DNA of 64,000 nucleotides from Flavobacteriaceae bacterium (GCA_947457615.1 CANGWK010000003.1:1-64000); one strand, 5' to 3'. Counted from the first letter of the stretch, positions 51,938 through 63,180 are shown. The notes: generated by a model from the sequence alone, not told the origin. Program-made: numbers and translations.

Positions 51938-53515
51938 CTATTTTTTAACTATTTTCTTAATTATTTGACCGTTTTCTGTGTTGATTTTAACAAAATATAT
52001 TCCATTAGAAAAAGAAGATAAATCTAATTTATCGGTAACATATTCTCCTAGAACATTATAAACAACTATATTTTTTATTATTTCGTTTGCACTATTTTGA
52101 ACTAAAAATTCTCCACTTGTAGGATTTGGATGTATAGCTATTCCTGAATCGAAATTAAATGAAGTAGTATCCAATAAATCAATTGGATAACAGTCAGACA
52201 TGCTTTCACAGCCATTTGTATTTAATTGTACCGCATAATTACCATTTACAGTTGGTGAAAAAGTTTGAGACGTTTGGCCAATTAAAGGAGCATTATTATT
52301 ATCACAATCTACCCATTGGTATAAGGTTCCAGTTAAATTTCTGTCTGCAGTTAATACAGGTCCTGTTACTGTAACTCCGATTGTAAAAGCATTTTGAGTA
52401 TCGGTTATTGTAACCGGTATAGTAATTGAATCTACCTGATCTGGATTACAAAAAGCATTAGTTATTGTTAGTGTTACTTGCTTTACTCCCGGACAAGAAT
52501 AATTATGTGTCGGGTTAATAATTGTACTTGAAGGTGAACCATCACCAAAATCCCAACTTAAAGTATCATAATTTGAACTTCCATTTAAAAAAGAAACGGA
52601 TGCATTGTTTGTAGTTGCACTGAAATCATTTCCAAAAGGTAACGATGCAAAAACTGCATTTGGCATCAAACACCTCTGGATATCAAAATAGGTAATATCA
52701 GTCGGAATAAATTGCGAAGCAACTTCGTTTCCATCTACTTGCAATACAGGAATTCCATAGGCAGGGTCAAACCATTTATAGGAAATAGTAGTTATAGCAT
52801 TTTGCAAAGGAGTTCCATTAGTGGTAATTGTAATATTATTTACAACCGTTGTTTTCATTTTTAAAACATTTGCAAAAGTTCCAAAAGGCGTAGTAAGGGA
52901 ACCCCAACCTTCTACAGAATTAGTTCTCTGCCCTTGAGATGCATATTGTATTGGCGCTCCTAGATTAGTTAAATCAATACTTAATGAATTATTATTAGTG
53001 TAATTATCATTAAAATTAATAGGAAATTGGTATAGTACATCTGGAGTTTGATAAGTAGCTACGAAAGGCACAGATGTTCCATTCAAAGTAATAGAAGACC
53101 CAATCATTTTATTTAATAAAGAGGTAGTAGATAATTTAAGATGGTCAATAACGTTTGTTAATCCGAAACCTTGCAGTTGCAAACCATTGGTCAATTTAGT
53201 AGCTAAACTGAAATTAGTATTAAATTGTGAATTACAATTGAAAATATATCCATTATACAAACACCAAATATTTTTATAGCCCGCGGTATTCGGATTTTGA
53301 TATAAAAGTGTTTCTTGAGTACTAGGAATCAAGTTACTATAATTCCAGTTGTAATTTGCTCCTGTTTGAACAAAATCGTTACCAACTATTCCAGAAGTGG
53401 AATGACTTACTATAAAAGATTCATTTTGCGCAGCATAATCAGAAGAATTATAAGTTATTTGAGCAAAGGAAAAATGAGACAAAATGAATATCGAAAAAAA
53501 TATTGTTTTTTTCAT
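51938..53515 (-). CDS. Secreted PKD-domain protein with T9SS type A sorting domain
   Basis: The product is 525 residues with a signal peptide (to about residue 18, HFSFA). A long beta-rich region precedes a PKD domain (about 300-370, with YDTLSWDFGDGSPSST and THNYSCPGVKQVTLTITN). The C-terminal sorting domain (about 445-525) has IAIHPNPTSGEFLVQN, VYNVLGEYV, DLSSFSNGIYFVKI and ends in KIVKK. That domain directs export through the type IX secretion system, after which it is removed. The function of the passenger is unknown. Confidence 0.92.
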   Translation of the reverse strand: MKKTIFFSIFILSHFSFAQITYNSSDYAAQNESFIVSHSTSGIVGNDFVQTGANYNWNYSNLIPSTQETLLYQNPNTAGYKNIWCLYNGYIFNCNSQFNTNFSLATKLTNGLQLQGFGLTNVIDHLKLSTTSLLNKMIGSSITLNGTSVPFVATYQTPDVLYQFPINFNDNYTNNNSLSIDLTNLGAPIQYASQGQRTNSVEGWGSLTTPFGTFANVLKMKTTVVNNITITTNGTPLQNAITTISYKWFDPAYGIPVLQVDGNEVASQFIPTDITYFDIQRCLMPNAVFASLPFGNDFSATTNNASVSFLNGSSNYDTLSWDFGDGSPSSTIINPTHNYSCPGVKQVTLTITNAFCNPDQVDSITIPVTITDTQNAFTIGVTVTGPVLTADRNLTGTLYQWVDCDNNNAPLIGQTSQTFSPTVNGNYAVQLNTNGCESMSDCYPIDLLDTTSFNFDSGIAIHPNPTSGEFLVQNSANEIIKNIVVYNVLGEYVTDKLDLSSFSNGIYFVKINTENGQIIKKIVKK

Positions 53516-53570
53516 AATTAATTAATTTAAAATTAAATGTGAAGTATTTTATATAATTCGATAAAATTAA

Positions 53571-54059
53571 TTAAAATTTTGAAATAATTGCTTTTTTTAT
53601 CGGAATCCATATTTCTTCTTCAGAGTTTGGATTCATATTGTTGTACTTTTCTCCTAGAATTTCAAATTGTGGATGAGTTCCTAATTCATATCCTGAAGCT
53701 GGAAGCCACTCGGTGTAAATGGAATTAAAAAAAGCAGGTGCATTACTTTGCTCTCCTTTGTAATTAAAAACAGCATACAATCCTTGGGGAATTTCTAATA
53801 CTTCCATTCCTTCTGGCACAAAATCAAAATTTGAAACCGCAACTGCTGCCCATTTTACAAAAGGAATAGTTGGACTAAAATCAAAATTTTCTGGATTGAT
53901 TTGAATGTTGTATAATTCGGTTCCAATAGGATTTAAAACCTCTTTTCTTCGAGGCATAAAATTGCTCCACAATTCAAAGGCACGATAATCCGCAAAGGTA
54001 AAAGAAAGATTTTTTCCTATGAATTTGGTGGCTGAGAAGATTTTTATTGTTGGGTTCAT
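53571..54059 (-). CDS. GyrI-like small-molecule-binding domain protein
   Basis: The product is 162 residues from the ATG at 54059 (MNPTIKIFSATKFIGKNLSF). An earlier ATG adds seven residues (MRFIINT) and cannot be excluded. It has the GyrI/AraC effector-binding fold: LNPIGTELYNIQINPENFD, FVKWAAVAVSNFDFVPEGME, LYAVFNYKGEQ and WLPASGYELGTHPQFEIL. Stand-alone GyrI-like proteins bind hydrophobic ligands or, in some cases, gyrase or hydrolyse cyclopropanoids; here only the fold is supported. Confidence 0.87.
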   Translation of the reverse strand: MNPTIKIFSATKFIGKNLSFTFADYRAFELWSNFMPRRKEVLNPIGTELYNIQINPENFDFSPTIPFVKWAAVAVSNFDFVPEGMEVLEIPQGLYAVFNYKGEQSNAPAFFNSIYTEWLPASGYELGTHPQFEILGEKYNNMNPNSEEEIWIPIKKAIISKF

Positions 54060-54130
54060 TGTATTTATAATAAACCTCAAAAATAATTAATTTTTTGAGG
54101 TTTGTCTATTCTCTATATTCTATTTTCTGC

Positions 54131-57100
54131 TTACATATTGCGTCTATACTGACCGCCAACTTCAAACAATGCATTGGTTATTTGTCCTAATGAACAAACT
54201 TTGGTGGCTTCCATTAATTTTTCGAAAATGTTTTGGTTATTAATGGCAGCTTCTTGAAGAATAGCTATATGTTCGGCTACTTTCTCTGTACTTGTTTTTT
54301 GTAAATTGGTCAACATATCAATTTGATATTGTTTTTCTTCTTCGGTAGCACGAATTACTTCAGCCGGAATTACCGTTGGAGAACCCTTGGAACTCAAGAA
54401 AGTATTTACTCCAATAATTGGGAATTCTCCAGTGTGTTTCAAGGTTTCGTAATACAAACTTTCTTCTTGAATTTTAGAGCGTTGGTACATAGTTTCCATA
54501 GCACCAAGAACTCCACCACGTTCCGTAATTCGGTCGAATTCTAGCAACACGGCATCCTCAACTAAATCGGTTAATTCTTCTATAATGAAAGAACCTTGAA
54601 TTGGATTTTCATTTTTCGCCAAACCTAATTCTTTATTGATAATCAACTGAATTGCCATCGCTCTACGAACCGATTCTTCGGTTGGTGTAGTGATTGCTTC
54701 ATCATAAGCATTGGTATGCAACGAATTACAATTGTCATAAATAGCGTATAATGCTTGCAAAGTGGTTCGGATATCATTAAAATCAATTTCTTGAGCGTGA
54801 AGAGAACGACCAGAAGTTTGAATGTGGTATTTCAACATTTGAGCTCTTTCGTTGGCTCCATATTTGTTTTTCAAAGCTTTAGCCCATATTTTTCGAGCTA
54901 CACGACCAATTACTGCATATTCAGGATCAATTCCATTGGAGAAAAAGAATGATAAATTAGGTCCGAAATCGTTGATGTTCATTCCTCGACTTAAATAATA
55001 TTCCACATAAGTAAAACCATTAGAAAGTGTAAACGCCAATTGCGAAATAGGATTCGCACCTGCTTCTGCGATGTGATATCCAGAAATTGAAACCGAATAA
55101 AAATTACGCACACTTTCTTTGATAAAATATTCTTGTACATCACCCATCAATCGTAACGCAAATTCGGTAGAGAAAATACATGTATTTTGCGCTTGGTCTT
55201 CTTTTAATATATCCGCTTGAACCGTACCACGAACTTGTGCTAAGGTTTTTACTTTAATATCATTATAGACTTCCAAAGGCAATACTAAATCTCCAGTAAC
55301 TCCCAAAAGTAGCAAGCCTAAACCATTATTTCCTTGTGGCAAATTGCCTTGGTATTTTGGTCTAGCAGTTCCTTTTTTCTTATAAATTTCGTTGATCTTA
55401 TCTTCTACCTCTTTTTGAAGATTGTTTTCAACAATGTACTTTTCACAATTCTGATCTATAGCGGCATTCATAAAAAAACCAAGTAACATAGGTGCCGGAC
55501 CATTAATAGTCATCGAAACCGAAGTCATAGGATGACTCAAATCGAAACCTGAATATAACTTTTTAGCATCATCCAAACAACAAATAGAAACTCCGGCATT
55601 ACCAATTTTACCATAAATATCAGGACGAATATGCGGGTCATTTCCATATAGGGTTACACTATCAAATGCAGTAGAAAGTCGTTTTGCAGGCAAACCAGCA
55701 CTTACATAATGAAAACGTTTGTTGGTTCGTTCTGGGCCACCTTCACCTGCAAACATTCGGCTTGGATCTTCACCTTCTCGCTTAAACGGATACAATCCGG
55801 AAGCAAAAGGAAATTCACCTGGAACGTTTTCTTGTAAATTCCATTTTAAAATATCACCCCAGGCTTGGTATTTTGGTAATGCTATTTTTGGAATTTGAGA
55901 ATGCGATAAACTTTCGGTATGTGTGGCAATTTTGATTTCCTTATCCCGAACTTTAAAACTATAAAATGGATTTTTGTATTTATTTACTTTTTCTTCCCAA
56001 GTTAAAATTACTTCCCAATTGTAAGGGTCTAGGTTCATTTTTACTCGATCAAATTCAGCGATAAGCAAACTCATAAATTGTTGTGATTCCTGCGGAATGA
56101 CAAGATTGTTGTCAATTCCTGCTTTTACAATAGAAACTTGTTTGTTAGCAACCGATTCTATTGTTTTGAAAATCCCATATAATTTTTGAGCAACTTCCAC
56201 TTGTGAAAGCGCTGTTGCATCGTATTTTCTATTATTTTCAGCAATTTCAGATAAATAACGAGTTCTATGCGGCGGAATTACAAATATCTTCTCACTCATT
56301 TCACGAGTAATTTGGAAGGTCGATTTTAAATCGGGTCCAGTTTTCTCTACAATTCTGTCCATAATAGATTTATAGAGCGTGTTCATTCCAGGATCATTAA
56401 ATTGGGAAGCTATAGTTCCAAAAATTGGCATACTATCCACATTTTCATCCCATAGATTATGATTGCGTTGGTATTGTTTTTTAACATCACGGATAGCATC
56501 TAAAGCACCACGTTTGTCAAATTTATTTAAGGCTACTAAATCGGCAAAATCCAACATATCGATTTTTTCCAATTGGGTTGCGGCACCAAATTCTGGTGTC
56601 ATTACGTATAACGAAACATCCGAATGGTCCATAATTTCGGTATCACTTTGACCGATTCCAGAAGTTTCTAGAATTATAATATCGTATTTAGCTGCTTTCA
56701 ACACTTCGATGGCTTCATTTACATATTTAGACAGTGCCAAATTGGATTGTCTTGTTGCCAACGAACGCATATAAACTCTAGGATTATTGATTGCGTTCAT
56801 ACGGATTCTATCACCAAGCAAAGCACCACCCGTTTTTCTTTTGGATGGATCTACGGAAATTAATCCTATGGTTTTTTCTGGAAAATCTATCAAAAATCGA
56901 CGTACCAATTCGTCCACCAAAGAAGATTTACCGGCACCACCTGTTCCCGTAATTCCTAAAACTGGAGTTTTATTAGTTTCATTTTTCTTATGAATTTTAT
57001 CAAATGCGGGTTTCGCTATTTCCGGAAAATTTTCTGCAGCAGAAATTAATCGAGCTATTGAAGTTGGATTCTTATCTTCAATATGCTCTAATTCGTCTTT

Positions 57101-57553
57101 CAAAACATCCCCAATAGGGTAATCGGAACGTTGCACCAAATCGTTAATCATTCCCTGCAAACCCATTGATCGTCCATCGTCTGGCGAATAAATTCGTTCG
57201 ATTCCGTAGGCTTGAAGCTCTGCAATTTCTGTTGGAAGAATTACTCCACCACCACCACCAAATATCTTGATGTGTCCTGCTCCTTTTTCTTTAAGTAGAT
57301 CGTACATGTATTTAAAATACTCGTTGTGTCCACCTTGGTATGAAGTCATTGCAATAGCATTAGCATCTTCTTGAATGGCAGTATTTACAACTTCTTCCAC
57401 GCTTCTGTCGTGACCAAGATGTATGACTTCAACACCAGTAGATTGGATAATTCTACGCATGATGTTGATAGCAGCGTCATGACCGTCAAAAAGGGATGCG
57501 GCAGTAACGATTCTTACTTTATTTTTAGGAATATAGGGCGTTTGTGGTTCCAT
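54131..57553 (-). CDS. icmF: Fused acyl-CoA mutase (IcmF-type) with G-protein chaperone domain
   Basis: The product is 1140 residues in the IcmF order: N-terminal B12-binding domain (LFDGHDAAI, His25 as cobalt ligand), a P-loop GTPase chaperone ([12 protein letters not shown] at about 202-213, [23 protein letters not shown]), then the mutase barrel ([31 protein letters not shown]). The G-domain between the two mutase parts excludes the plain methylmalonyl-CoA mutase layout. IcmF converts isobutyryl- and n-butyryl-CoA (or relatives) with adenosylcobalamin, while the G domain loads the cofactor. No partner subunit gene is present. Confidence 0.92.
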   Translation of the reverse strand: MEPQTPYIPKNKVRIVTAASLFDGHDAAINIMRRIIQSTGVEVIHLGHDRSVEEVVNTAIQEDANAIAMTSYQGGHNEYFKYMYDLLKEKGAGHIKIFGGGGGVILPTEIAELQAYGIERIYSPDDGRSMGLQGMINDLVQRSDYPIGDVLKDELEHIEDKNPTSIARLISAAENFPEIAKPAFDKIHKKNETNKTPVLGITGTGGAGKSSLVDELVRRFLIDFPEKTIGLISVDPSKRKTGGALLGDRIRMNAINNPRVYMRSLATRQSNLALSKYVNEAIEVLKAAKYDIIILETSGIGQSDTEIMDHSDVSLYVMTPEFGAATQLEKIDMLDFADLVALNKFDKRGALDAIRDVKKQYQRNHNLWDENVDSMPIFGTIASQFNDPGMNTLYKSIMDRIVEKTGPDLKSTFQITREMSEKIFVIPPHRTRYLSEIAENNRKYDATALSQVEVAQKLYGIFKTIESVANKQVSIVKAGIDNNLVIPQESQQFMSLLIAEFDRVKMNLDPYNWEVILTWEEKVNKYKNPFYSFKVRDKEIKIATHTESLSHSQIPKIALPKYQAWGDILKWNLQENVPGEFPFASGLYPFKREGEDPSRMFAGEGGPERTNKRFHYVSAGLPAKRLSTAFDSVTLYGNDPHIRPDIYGKIGNAGVSICCLDDAKKLYSGFDLSHPMTSVSMTINGPAPMLLGFFMNAAIDQNCEKYIVENNLQKEVEDKINEIYKKKGTARPKYQGNLPQGNNGLGLLLLGVTGDLVLPLEVYNDIKVKTLAQVRGTVQADILKEDQAQNTCIFSTEFALRLMGDVQEYFIKESVRNFYSVSISGYHIAEAGANPISQLAFTLSNGFTYVEYYLSRGMNINDFGPNLSFFFSNGIDPEYAVIGRVARKIWAKALKNKYGANERAQMLKYHIQTSGRSLHAQEIDFNDIRTTLQALYAIYDNCNSLHTNAYDEAITTPTEESVRRAMAIQLIINKELGLAKNENPIQGSFIIEELTDLVEDAVLLEFDRITERGGVLGAMETMYQRSKIQEESLYYETLKHTGEFPIIGVNTFLSSKGSPTVIPAEVIRATEEEKQYQIDMLTNLQKTSTEKVAEHIAILQEAAINNQNIFEKLMEATKVCSLGQITNALFEVGGQYRRNM

Positions 57554-57684
57554 TTGTAATTTTTATTCAAATTTGAGAGCGCAATTTACGAATTTAATAA
57601 TTTTATAGCCTTTTAATTTATCTAAATATTCCTTTTTAAAAAATACATTTAGTTTAAATTTTTACAATTTGAATAATGAGGCAT

Positions 57685-57692
57685 TATATTTG
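57685..57692 (+). promoter_or_regulatory. -7 promoter element that fixes the start of the DUF4197 gene
   Basis: TATATTTG is an exact consensus match. It lies inside the longer open frame that begins at 57676, so translation from that upstream ATG is unlikely. The ATG at 57721 follows after about 28 bases. Confidence 0.6.
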
Positions 57693-57720
57693 TGTTGGTA
57701 TTAAAATAAAACTAAAAAAG

Positions 57721-58458
57721 ATGAAAAAAGTATTTTGTTTACTTCTGATAGTTCCAATAATTGGAATAGCGCAATTGAAAAAATTTAATATTACAAAACC
57801 TAAAATTACGTTACCTAAAATTAGCACAACTACCACCGGAATTTCCAACCAAATAGATATTTCCGCAGGACTAAAAGAAGCATTAAATAACGGAATAACC
57901 AAACAAGTTTCTAAACTAACTGCAGAGGATGGATTTTTGAAAAATGAAGCGGTTAAAATAATTATGCCAGCCGAATTACAAAAAGTAGAAAGTACTTTAC
58001 GCAAATTAGGAATGGGAAATTTAGCCGATCAAGGTATTACAGCCATGAATAGAGCAGCCGAAGATGCAGTTAAAGAAGCCACTCCTATTTTTATTTCAGC
58101 TGTTAAAAACATGAATATCACGGATGCTAAATCGATACTTCTTGGAAATGAAAATGCAGCAACTGTTTATCTTCAGGGAACAACAAACAAAGATTTGTAT
58201 GCTAAATTTAGTCCTGTAGTGCAAAAATCTATAGGAAAAGTTGGTGCTGATGTAATTTGGAATTCGCTAATTAGTAAATACAATAACATTCCATTTGTGA
58301 ATAAAGTCAATCCGGATATTACAGATTATGTTACTAATAAATCTATGGAGGGGGTTTTCAAAATGATTGCTGTAGAAGAAAAAAATATTAGAACCGATTT
58401 AAAATCTCGAACTTCACCTTTACTACAAAATGTCTTTGGATTATTGGACAAAAAATAA
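57721..58458 (+). CDS. DUF4197 secreted protein
   Basis: The product is 245 residues from the ATG at 57721, with a signal peptide (MKKVFCLLLIVPIIGIAQ). The mature part has the DUF4197 pattern: LKEALNNGITKQVSKL, DGFLKNEAVKIIMP, GMGNLADQGITAMNRAAEDAV, and the repeated MNITDAKSILLG. It ends ADVIWNSLISKYNNIPFVNKVNPDITDYV and KNIRTDLKSRTSPLLQNVF. The family is periplasmic and of unknown function. The upstream ATG at 57676 overlaps the promoter and was rejected. Confidence 0.88.
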   Translation: MKKVFCLLLIVPIIGIAQLKKFNITKPKITLPKISTTTTGISNQIDISAGLKEALNNGITKQVSKLTAEDGFLKNEAVKIIMPAELQKVESTLRKLGMGNLADQGITAMNRAAEDAVKEATPIFISAVKNMNITDAKSILLGNENAATVYLQGTTNKDLYAKFSPVVQKSIGKVGADVIWNSLISKYNNIPFVNKVNPDITDYVTNKSMEGVFKMIAVEEKNIRTDLKSRTSPLLQNVFGLLDKK

Positions 58459-58583
58459 TATTTATAAAATTTATAATCAATAACCTAACAATAACATTTT
58501 GCTAACATTAATTCAAATAAAAGTGAAGATATTTGCAGTGTTATAAATGAGGATTTATAATTTTGTTTGGTTTAGTTATGTTA

Positions 58584-58624
58584 AAAAAATTGCCAGTGTA
58601 ATAGAAAACATTGGCATTTTTTTT
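58584..58624. terminator. Bidirectional terminator between DUF4197 and the hydrolase
   Basis: TGCCAGTGT and ACATTGGCA arms (one G-U) are flanked by A7 on the left and T8 on the right, between convergent genes. Confidence 0.8.
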
Positions 58625-58633
58625 GTCTCAAAA

Positions 58634-59416
58634 TTAATTTTGCTGAATAAAAGCAATCACTTCATGGTTAAAAATAGTTGGTTGTTCTACATTAACCACA
58701 TGACCACAGTTTTCTACTACAAATAATGTGGAGGATTTAAAATGCCTCTCTACCACTTTTCGTACCGATGGTAAAAACATATAATCTTCTTGACCCATAA
58801 CATAAAAAGTAGGAATACTTAATTCTTGTTGTCTAAACCATTTTAGCACCGGATTAATTTCGGCGGTAAGTTTAAACCAACGAATAAACTCTTTTTGGTA
58901 GAGTTTTTTGGCTTCGTTAATGAATAATAATCTAGATTGTTTGTGGTTTTTATTAGGCATTATTACAAATGCAAAAAATCGGTACAATACCAAATACGGC
59001 AAAACATATTTAAATATATTTCCCAACTTCATTAATATTTGCGAACGAAAATTCATTTTTAAAATAGCACCACCCATAACCATGCTTTTCACTCTATTGG
59101 GATGCACTTCAGCTAATTGCCGAATGACGATAGTGCCTAAGGATATTCCTATAAAATGGGAAGTTTTTATTTTTAAATGATCTAATACTTCCAAAACATC
59201 TTCAGCGATAGATTGGAAGGTATATATTTGTTTGAATGTTCTTTTTATTTTTTCGTTTGAATTTCCATGACCACGTAAATCCAACAACAACACATTAAAA
59301 TGCTTTTGAAACTCCCTTATTTGCTTGAACCATATAGACGAACTTCCTCCTGCGCCATGCACAAAAGTAACCCACTCTTTGGAGTTTTCGTTATTATATA
59401 TGGTGTAAGCTATCAA
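58634..59416 (-). CDS. Alpha/beta hydrolase with TTG start, coupled to pyrF
   Basis: The product is 260 residues. The alpha/beta-hydrolase landmarks are [12 protein letters not shown] (oxyanion loop near 20), the nucleophile elbow GISLGT (Ser92), an acid in MGQEDYMF, and the catalytic His in [11 protein letters not shown]. The start is TTG at 59416: the pyrF stop TGA overlaps it (TTGA). A stop lies five bases further upstream in this frame and there is no ATG before the first strand, so translational coupling from pyrF is likely. Substrate unknown. Confidence 0.85.
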   Translation of the reverse strand: MIAYTIYNNENSKEWVTFVHGAGGSSSIWFKQIREFQKHFNVLLLDLRGHGNSNEKIKRTFKQIYTFQSIAEDVLEVLDHLKIKTSHFIGISLGTIVIRQLAEVHPNRVKSMVMGGAILKMNFRSQILMKLGNIFKYVLPYLVLYRFFAFVIMPNKNHKQSRLLFINEAKKLYQKEFIRWFKLTAEINPVLKWFRQQELSIPTFYVMGQEDYMFLPSVRKVVERHFKSSTLFVVENCGHVVNVEQPTIFNHEVIAFIQQN

Positions 59417-60231
59417 AGGATATTAAGAATTAGTTTCATTTCCAATTGTATTTTTAAGGCTTCTTCTCTTGCTTTTTCAGCAAAATTATTTCCATTTGAA
59501 GCATAAATAATTCCACGAGAAGAATTGATTAACAATCCTACATTCTTGCTCATTCCGTATTTGCAAACTTCTTGAAGGCTTCCTCCTTGTGCTCCCACTC
59601 CCGGAACTAACAAGAAACTATCCGGAATTATTTTTCTAATTTCAGTAAAATATTCTGCTTTGGTTGCTCCAACTACATACATTAGATTCTCGGAATTTTT
59701 CCAAGATTTAGAAGTTTCAATTACTACTTTATAGAGTTCTTTTCCGTCAATATTTTTGGTTTGAAAATCAAATGCGCCTTCGTTAGAAGTTAGTGCCAAC
59801 AGAATTGCATGTTTGTTTTCAAAAGCCAAAAACGGTTCGACAGAATCTTTACCCATATAAGGAGCAACTGTAATACTATCGAAATTTAAATCCTCTAGAA
59901 ATGCTTTGGCATACATAGTAGATGTGTTTCCGATATCGCCACGTTTAGCATCGGCAATAGTGAAAATTTCTGGATACTTTTCGTTAAGGTATTTTATAGT
60001 TTTTTCTAAGGATTGCCAACCTTTAATGCCATAGGCTTCGTAAAAAGCAGTGTTGGGTTTATAGGAAACACACAAGTCATGGGTGGCATCTATTATTGCT
60101 TTATTGAATTCGAATATAGGGTCTTCGAGTTCTAATAAATGAGGTGGTATTTTAGTTAAATCGACATCCAATCCAATACACAGAAAGGAATTCTTGATTT
60201 TAATTTGCTCTATTAGTTGAGAAGTAGTCAA
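59413..60231 (-). CDS. pyrF: Orotidine 5'-phosphate decarboxylase (type 2)
   Basis: The product is 272 residues, the longer type-2 form. [16 protein letters not shown] opens the barrel. [14 protein letters not shown] carries the catalytic Asp-x-Lys-x-x-Asp set. [16 protein letters not shown] and [12 protein letters not shown] bind phosphate. It converts OMP to UMP in pyrimidine synthesis. The start codon is TTG (60231), giving [13 protein letters not shown], the usual N-terminus for this family; no ATG is available. A -7 element TAACTTTG is at 60261-60268. The hydrolase gene overlaps its stop. Confidence 0.93.
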   Translation of the reverse strand: MTTSQLIEQIKIKNSFLCIGLDVDLTKIPPHLLELEDPIFEFNKAIIDATHDLCVSYKPNTAFYEAYGIKGWQSLEKTIKYLNEKYPEIFTIADAKRGDIGNTSTMYAKAFLEDLNFDSITVAPYMGKDSVEPFLAFENKHAILLALTSNEGAFDFQTKNIDGKELYKVVIETSKSWKNSENLMYVVGATKAEYFTEIRKIIPDSFLLVPGVGAQGGSLQEVCKYGMSKNVGLLINSSRGIIYASNGNNFAEKAREEALKIQLEMKLILNIL

Positions 60232-60260
60232 TTTTGTTTTATTAATTGTTTGCTGTTATG

Positions 60261-60268
60261 CAAAGTTA
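60261..60268 (-). promoter_or_regulatory. -7 promoter element of pyrF
   Basis: The minus strand reads TAACTTTG, an exact match, about 30 bases before the TTG start. Confidence 0.55.
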
Positions 60269-60325
60269 GTTTAAAGTTTGTTAACCACAAAAGTCGCGAG
60301 CAAATCTAATTCAATAAAAATCAGA

Positions 60326-60353
60326 CACGAATTTCACGAATTTACACGAATTA
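60326..60353. repeat. Phased CACGAATT repeat
   Basis: CACGAATT occurs three times at nine-base spacing (CACGAATTTCACGAATTT followed by ACACGAATT). It follows the same nine-base design as the CACAGATT hairpin family but has no visible right arm nearby. It lies between pyrF and prfA; together with the partial repeat at 60415 and the prfA terminator it accounts for that 292-base gap. Confidence 0.5.
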
Positions 60354-60414
60354 TATTGCAGTTAAAATTGCTCAAATTGTATCTGTATAGGAGAATAAAA
60401 AAGTTTTCTTTTTA

Positions 60415-60441
60415 GCCACAGATTACACAGATTCTCTCAGA
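60415..60441. repeat. Partial CACAGATT-type hairpin arm
   Basis: AGCCACAGATTACACAGATT followed by CTCTCAGATT repeats CAGATT at nine-base spacing, like the left arms at 44173 and 8688. The right arm is missing. Confidence 0.55.
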
Positions 60442-60459
60442 TTTTTTTTATGTTATTTT

Positions 60460-60495
60460 AAAAAAAATGCCAAACTAATTCTAGCTTGGCATCTT
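60460..60495 (-). terminator. Terminator of prfA
   Basis: TGCCAA and TTGGCA arms with an inner CT/AG pair form a stem. On the minus strand it ends in eight T residues, just past the prfA stop. Confidence 0.75.
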
Positions 60496-60523
60496 TATTC
60501 TATTTCTTTATTCTATTTTCTTT

Positions 60524-61597
60524 CTATAAAACTTCGCTTTCTTTTAGTTTTTCCATGTTATTTACTAACTGGAGTTCGTCTACAAACTTCTGGATTTTTC
60601 CATTCATTACTCCATCCATATCAAAAACATCCAATCCTACTCTATGATCGGTAACGCGTCCTTGCGAATAATTGTAGGTTCTAATTTTTGCCGAACGGTC
60701 ACCTGAACTCACTTGAGAGGTTCGTGTTATTGCATCCTCAGCCTGTTTTTTAGCTAATTCCTGTTCGTACAAACGCGACCTTAATACATCAAGAGCTTTG
60801 TCTTTATTTTTATGCTGCGATTTTTGATCCTGGCATTGCGCCACTAGTCCAGTTGGAATGTGTGTTAGACGAACAGCAGATTTAGTAGTATTTACAGATT
60901 GTCCTCCAGGTCCTGATGAACAAAAGAAATCTACACGAACATCGTTCATGTCAATTTGAACATCAAATTCCTCTGCTTCTGGAAGCACCATTACAGTTGC
61001 AGCAGAAGTATGCACGCGTCCTTGGGTTTCGGTTTGAGGAACTCGTTGCACACGATGTACTCCAGCTTCAAATTTTAAAGTTCCATAAACATCCTCACCC
61101 GTTACTTCAAAAATAACTTCCTTAAAACCACCTGATGTGCCTTCGTTCATATCCACTACTGAAGTTCTCCAACCTCTAGTTTCACAGTACTTAGTGTACA
61201 TTCTATATAAGTCTCCTGCAAATATTGAAGCTTCGTCACCACCAGTTCCGGCGCGAATTTCGACCATCACATTTTTAGCATCTTCAGGATCTTTAGGTAT
61301 CAAAAGGAATTTTATCTCTTCTTCTAATTGTGGCAAGCGTTCTTTGGCTTCATCTAATTGCATTTTAGCCATTTCCACCATTTCGGCATCACTACCATCG
61401 GCAATAATTTCATTAGCTTCATTAATATTTGCATCTAGAGTAACATATTCCTCTCGTTTCTCCATAAGGTTTTTCATCCCCTTATATTCTTGATTGAGTT
61501 GAACATAACGTTTTTGATCAGAGATAACATCCGGTTGAATAATCAAATCCGAAATCTCGTCAAAACGTTGTTTTACATATTGAAGTCTATCTAACAT
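60524..61597 (-). CDS. prfA: Peptide chain release factor 1
   Basis: The product is 357 residues. The tip GGQ motif is in [18 protein letters not shown] (about 230-247). The stop-codon recognition element is PQT in [15 protein letters not shown], the RF1 PxT type rather than the SPF of RF2. Domain 1 and the ending [16 protein letters not shown] are standard. RF1 releases peptides at UAA and UAG. A -7 element TATTTTTG is at 61620-61627. Confidence 0.97.
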   Translation of the reverse strand: MLDRLQYVKQRFDEISDLIIQPDVISDQKRYVQLNQEYKGMKNLMEKREEYVTLDANINEANEIIADGSDAEMVEMAKMQLDEAKERLPQLEEEIKFLLIPKDPEDAKNVMVEIRAGTGGDEASIFAGDLYRMYTKYCETRGWRTSVVDMNEGTSGGFKEVIFEVTGEDVYGTLKFEAGVHRVQRVPQTETQGRVHTSAATVMVLPEAEEFDVQIDMNDVRVDFFCSSGPGGQSVNTTKSAVRLTHIPTGLVAQCQDQKSQHKNKDKALDVLRSRLYEQELAKKQAEDAITRTSQVSSGDRSAKIRTYNYSQGRVTDHRVGLDVFDMDGVMNGKIQKFVDELQLVNNMEKLKESEVL

Positions 61598-61619
61598 TTT
61601 GTATTCTTTATTTGGAAAG

Positions 61620-61627
61620 CAAAAATA
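61620..61627 (-). promoter_or_regulatory. -7 promoter element of prfA
   Basis: The minus strand reads TATTTTTG, an exact match, 22 bases before the prfA ATG. Confidence 0.55.
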
Positions 61628-61698
61628 GTAAATAGTGTTCAGTTGGCAGTGTACAGTTAGTGGTTTTTTTATAATATTGTATTTTTAAAACAAAAACT

Positions 61699-62202
61699 AT
61701 GAAAAAAATCTTATTCTCATTATTGATTTTGGTTCTCTTGGCTAGTGTTTCTTGTAACAAATATGATGCAAAGGGAAATTTGATAAAAAAATACGACGAA
61801 ATACAAAAGGCGACTTGGTTGCTTGGTGAATGGGAAAAAACAGACAGTTTAGGGACTTTAAAAGAAATCTGGGTTAATAAGAACGATAGCACTTTTATTG
61901 GGCAATCGTATTATATTCAAAATAACAAAGACACCATTCACAATGAAAATATTGAATTAGTTCAAGCTCAAGAACATTTAATTTATTTAGCATTGGTTAA
62001 AGGAGAAAACAATAATAAAGCGATTCCGTTTCAAATGACAAAAGATGCAGATAGTTTGTTGGTTTTTGAAAATCCAAAGCACGATTATCCGAAAAAAATT
62101 GAATACCGATTACTAAAAAACAAAGGTTTATCTATTACCGTTTTCGGAAAAGAAAAAGGAAAAAGAAATTCTGAAACTTATTTATTGGTGAAGAAGAAAT
62201 AG
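61699..62202 (+). CDS. DUF6265-like lipoprotein
   Basis: The product is 167 residues with a lipobox signal (LLASVSC, Cys19). The mature domain has ATWLLGEWEKTDSLGTLKEIW, STFIGQSYYI, IELVQAQEHLIYLALV and FENPKHDYPKKIEY. The WLLGxWE opening and the FxNPxHDYP motif match the lipocalin-like DUF6265 family. The function is unknown. It is probably an outer-membrane lipoprotein and is divergent from prfA. Confidence 0.85.
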   Translation: MKKILFSLLILVLLASVSCNKYDAKGNLIKKYDEIQKATWLLGEWEKTDSLGTLKEIWVNKNDSTFIGQSYYIQNNKDTIHNENIELVQAQEHLIYLALVKGENNNKAIPFQMTKDADSLLVFENPKHDYPKKIEYRLLKNKGLSITVFGKEKGKRNSETYLLVKKK

Positions 62203-62265
62203 ATAATTTGTTGATTATTTTTTTTATGAAAAAATGTCTATAAATGATTTGTAAAATAAAAAGTA

Positions 62266-62273
62266 TATATTTG
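62266..62273 (+). promoter_or_regulatory. -7 promoter element of the M14-like peptidase gene
   Basis: TATATTTG is an exact consensus match about 130 bases before the ATG at 62407. It implies a long leader in which no clear structure was recognised. Confidence 0.45.
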
Positions 62274-62406
62274 ATAAAAATTAAATACTACTATTTATAA
62301 TAGAAAGTTACCCTGTATTGGGATGATAAGTATGTAATCTTTAGTAATAAAAACTTGCAGTCAGAAATTTCTTTCTTACCCATAACACCAAAAAATAACT
62401 TTAAAA

Positions 62407-63180
62407 ATGAAAAAAAAATCACATTGACTAATTCTAATTATAATAATAACATTAACATCCTTTAGCAATAACAATGAAAAAACATTTAATCTTGGTAAAA
62501 GAACTTGTAAAATTTCTATAGTTGGGCAAGATGATAGAGTTGCAAAATTCATTTCATTACACGACAACGAAAATACTTCAGTGGAAGCATTTTCAGAAAT
62601 TAGAGCTTTATTACCAAATTGCAAACTTTATGAGTTAAAGCAGAATGGAGAACGACTAATCAAATATAAAATCAAAGGAAAAGATTACCTTTTTGACCCT
62701 AATAGAATTTTTTCTTCAAGTGGAATAAAAATTACAATTTTAAAGTATTTAGAACATAATAAAACCCCTACTCAAGAACTTGAAAATGGGTTGAGTTTAT
62801 TTGCTGATAGCTTATTAAAAACAATCGAATTAAAAAATCCTGACTGTTACATTGTTGCAATTCATAACAACACAAATAACGATTTTTCAGTTATATACTA
62901 TAAGAATTCGAAAGACGCTGAAGAGGTATATATTAATAATAACGAAGATATTGATAATTTTTATATTGTTACTTCCAAAACTGATTTTAGATATTTTAAA
63001 TCCAAAAATAAAAATGTAGTTTTGCAAAGTGCAAATGCAAATGATGACGGATCTATATCAATATATTGTCAAAAAAACAATATAAAATATATTAATATCG
63101 AAGTTCAGCACGGACATAAAGAACAACAAATAAAAATGATTAAAGAAACATATTCACTAATTAAAAATAAAATAAAATGA
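62407..63180 (+). pseudogene. M14-like zinc carboxypeptidase gene with in-frame TGA in the signal peptide
   Basis: Reading from ATG 62407 gives MKKKSH, then TGA, then LILIIIITLTSFSNNNEKT: a signal peptide interrupted at codon 7. The frame then stays open for 251 codons. M14 landmarks appear in order: HDNE (His52, Glu55, an HxxE zinc motif), FDPNRIF (Asn99-Arg100, as in the M14 DxNRNF motif), His153 in AIHNN, and a candidate catalytic Glu232 in NIEVQHG. A GTG at 62581 would give a 199-residue protein but lose HDNE. The 3' end overlaps the next gene by four bases (ATGA). Family assignment is by motif order only. Confidence 0.62.

Noticed and set aside
62407..62427. TGA recoding as tryptophan or selenocysteine
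   Set aside because: TGA serves as a normal stop in several intact genes here (e.g. the DUF2071 gene and pyrF), and no SECIS-like hairpin follows. A nonsense change is simpler.
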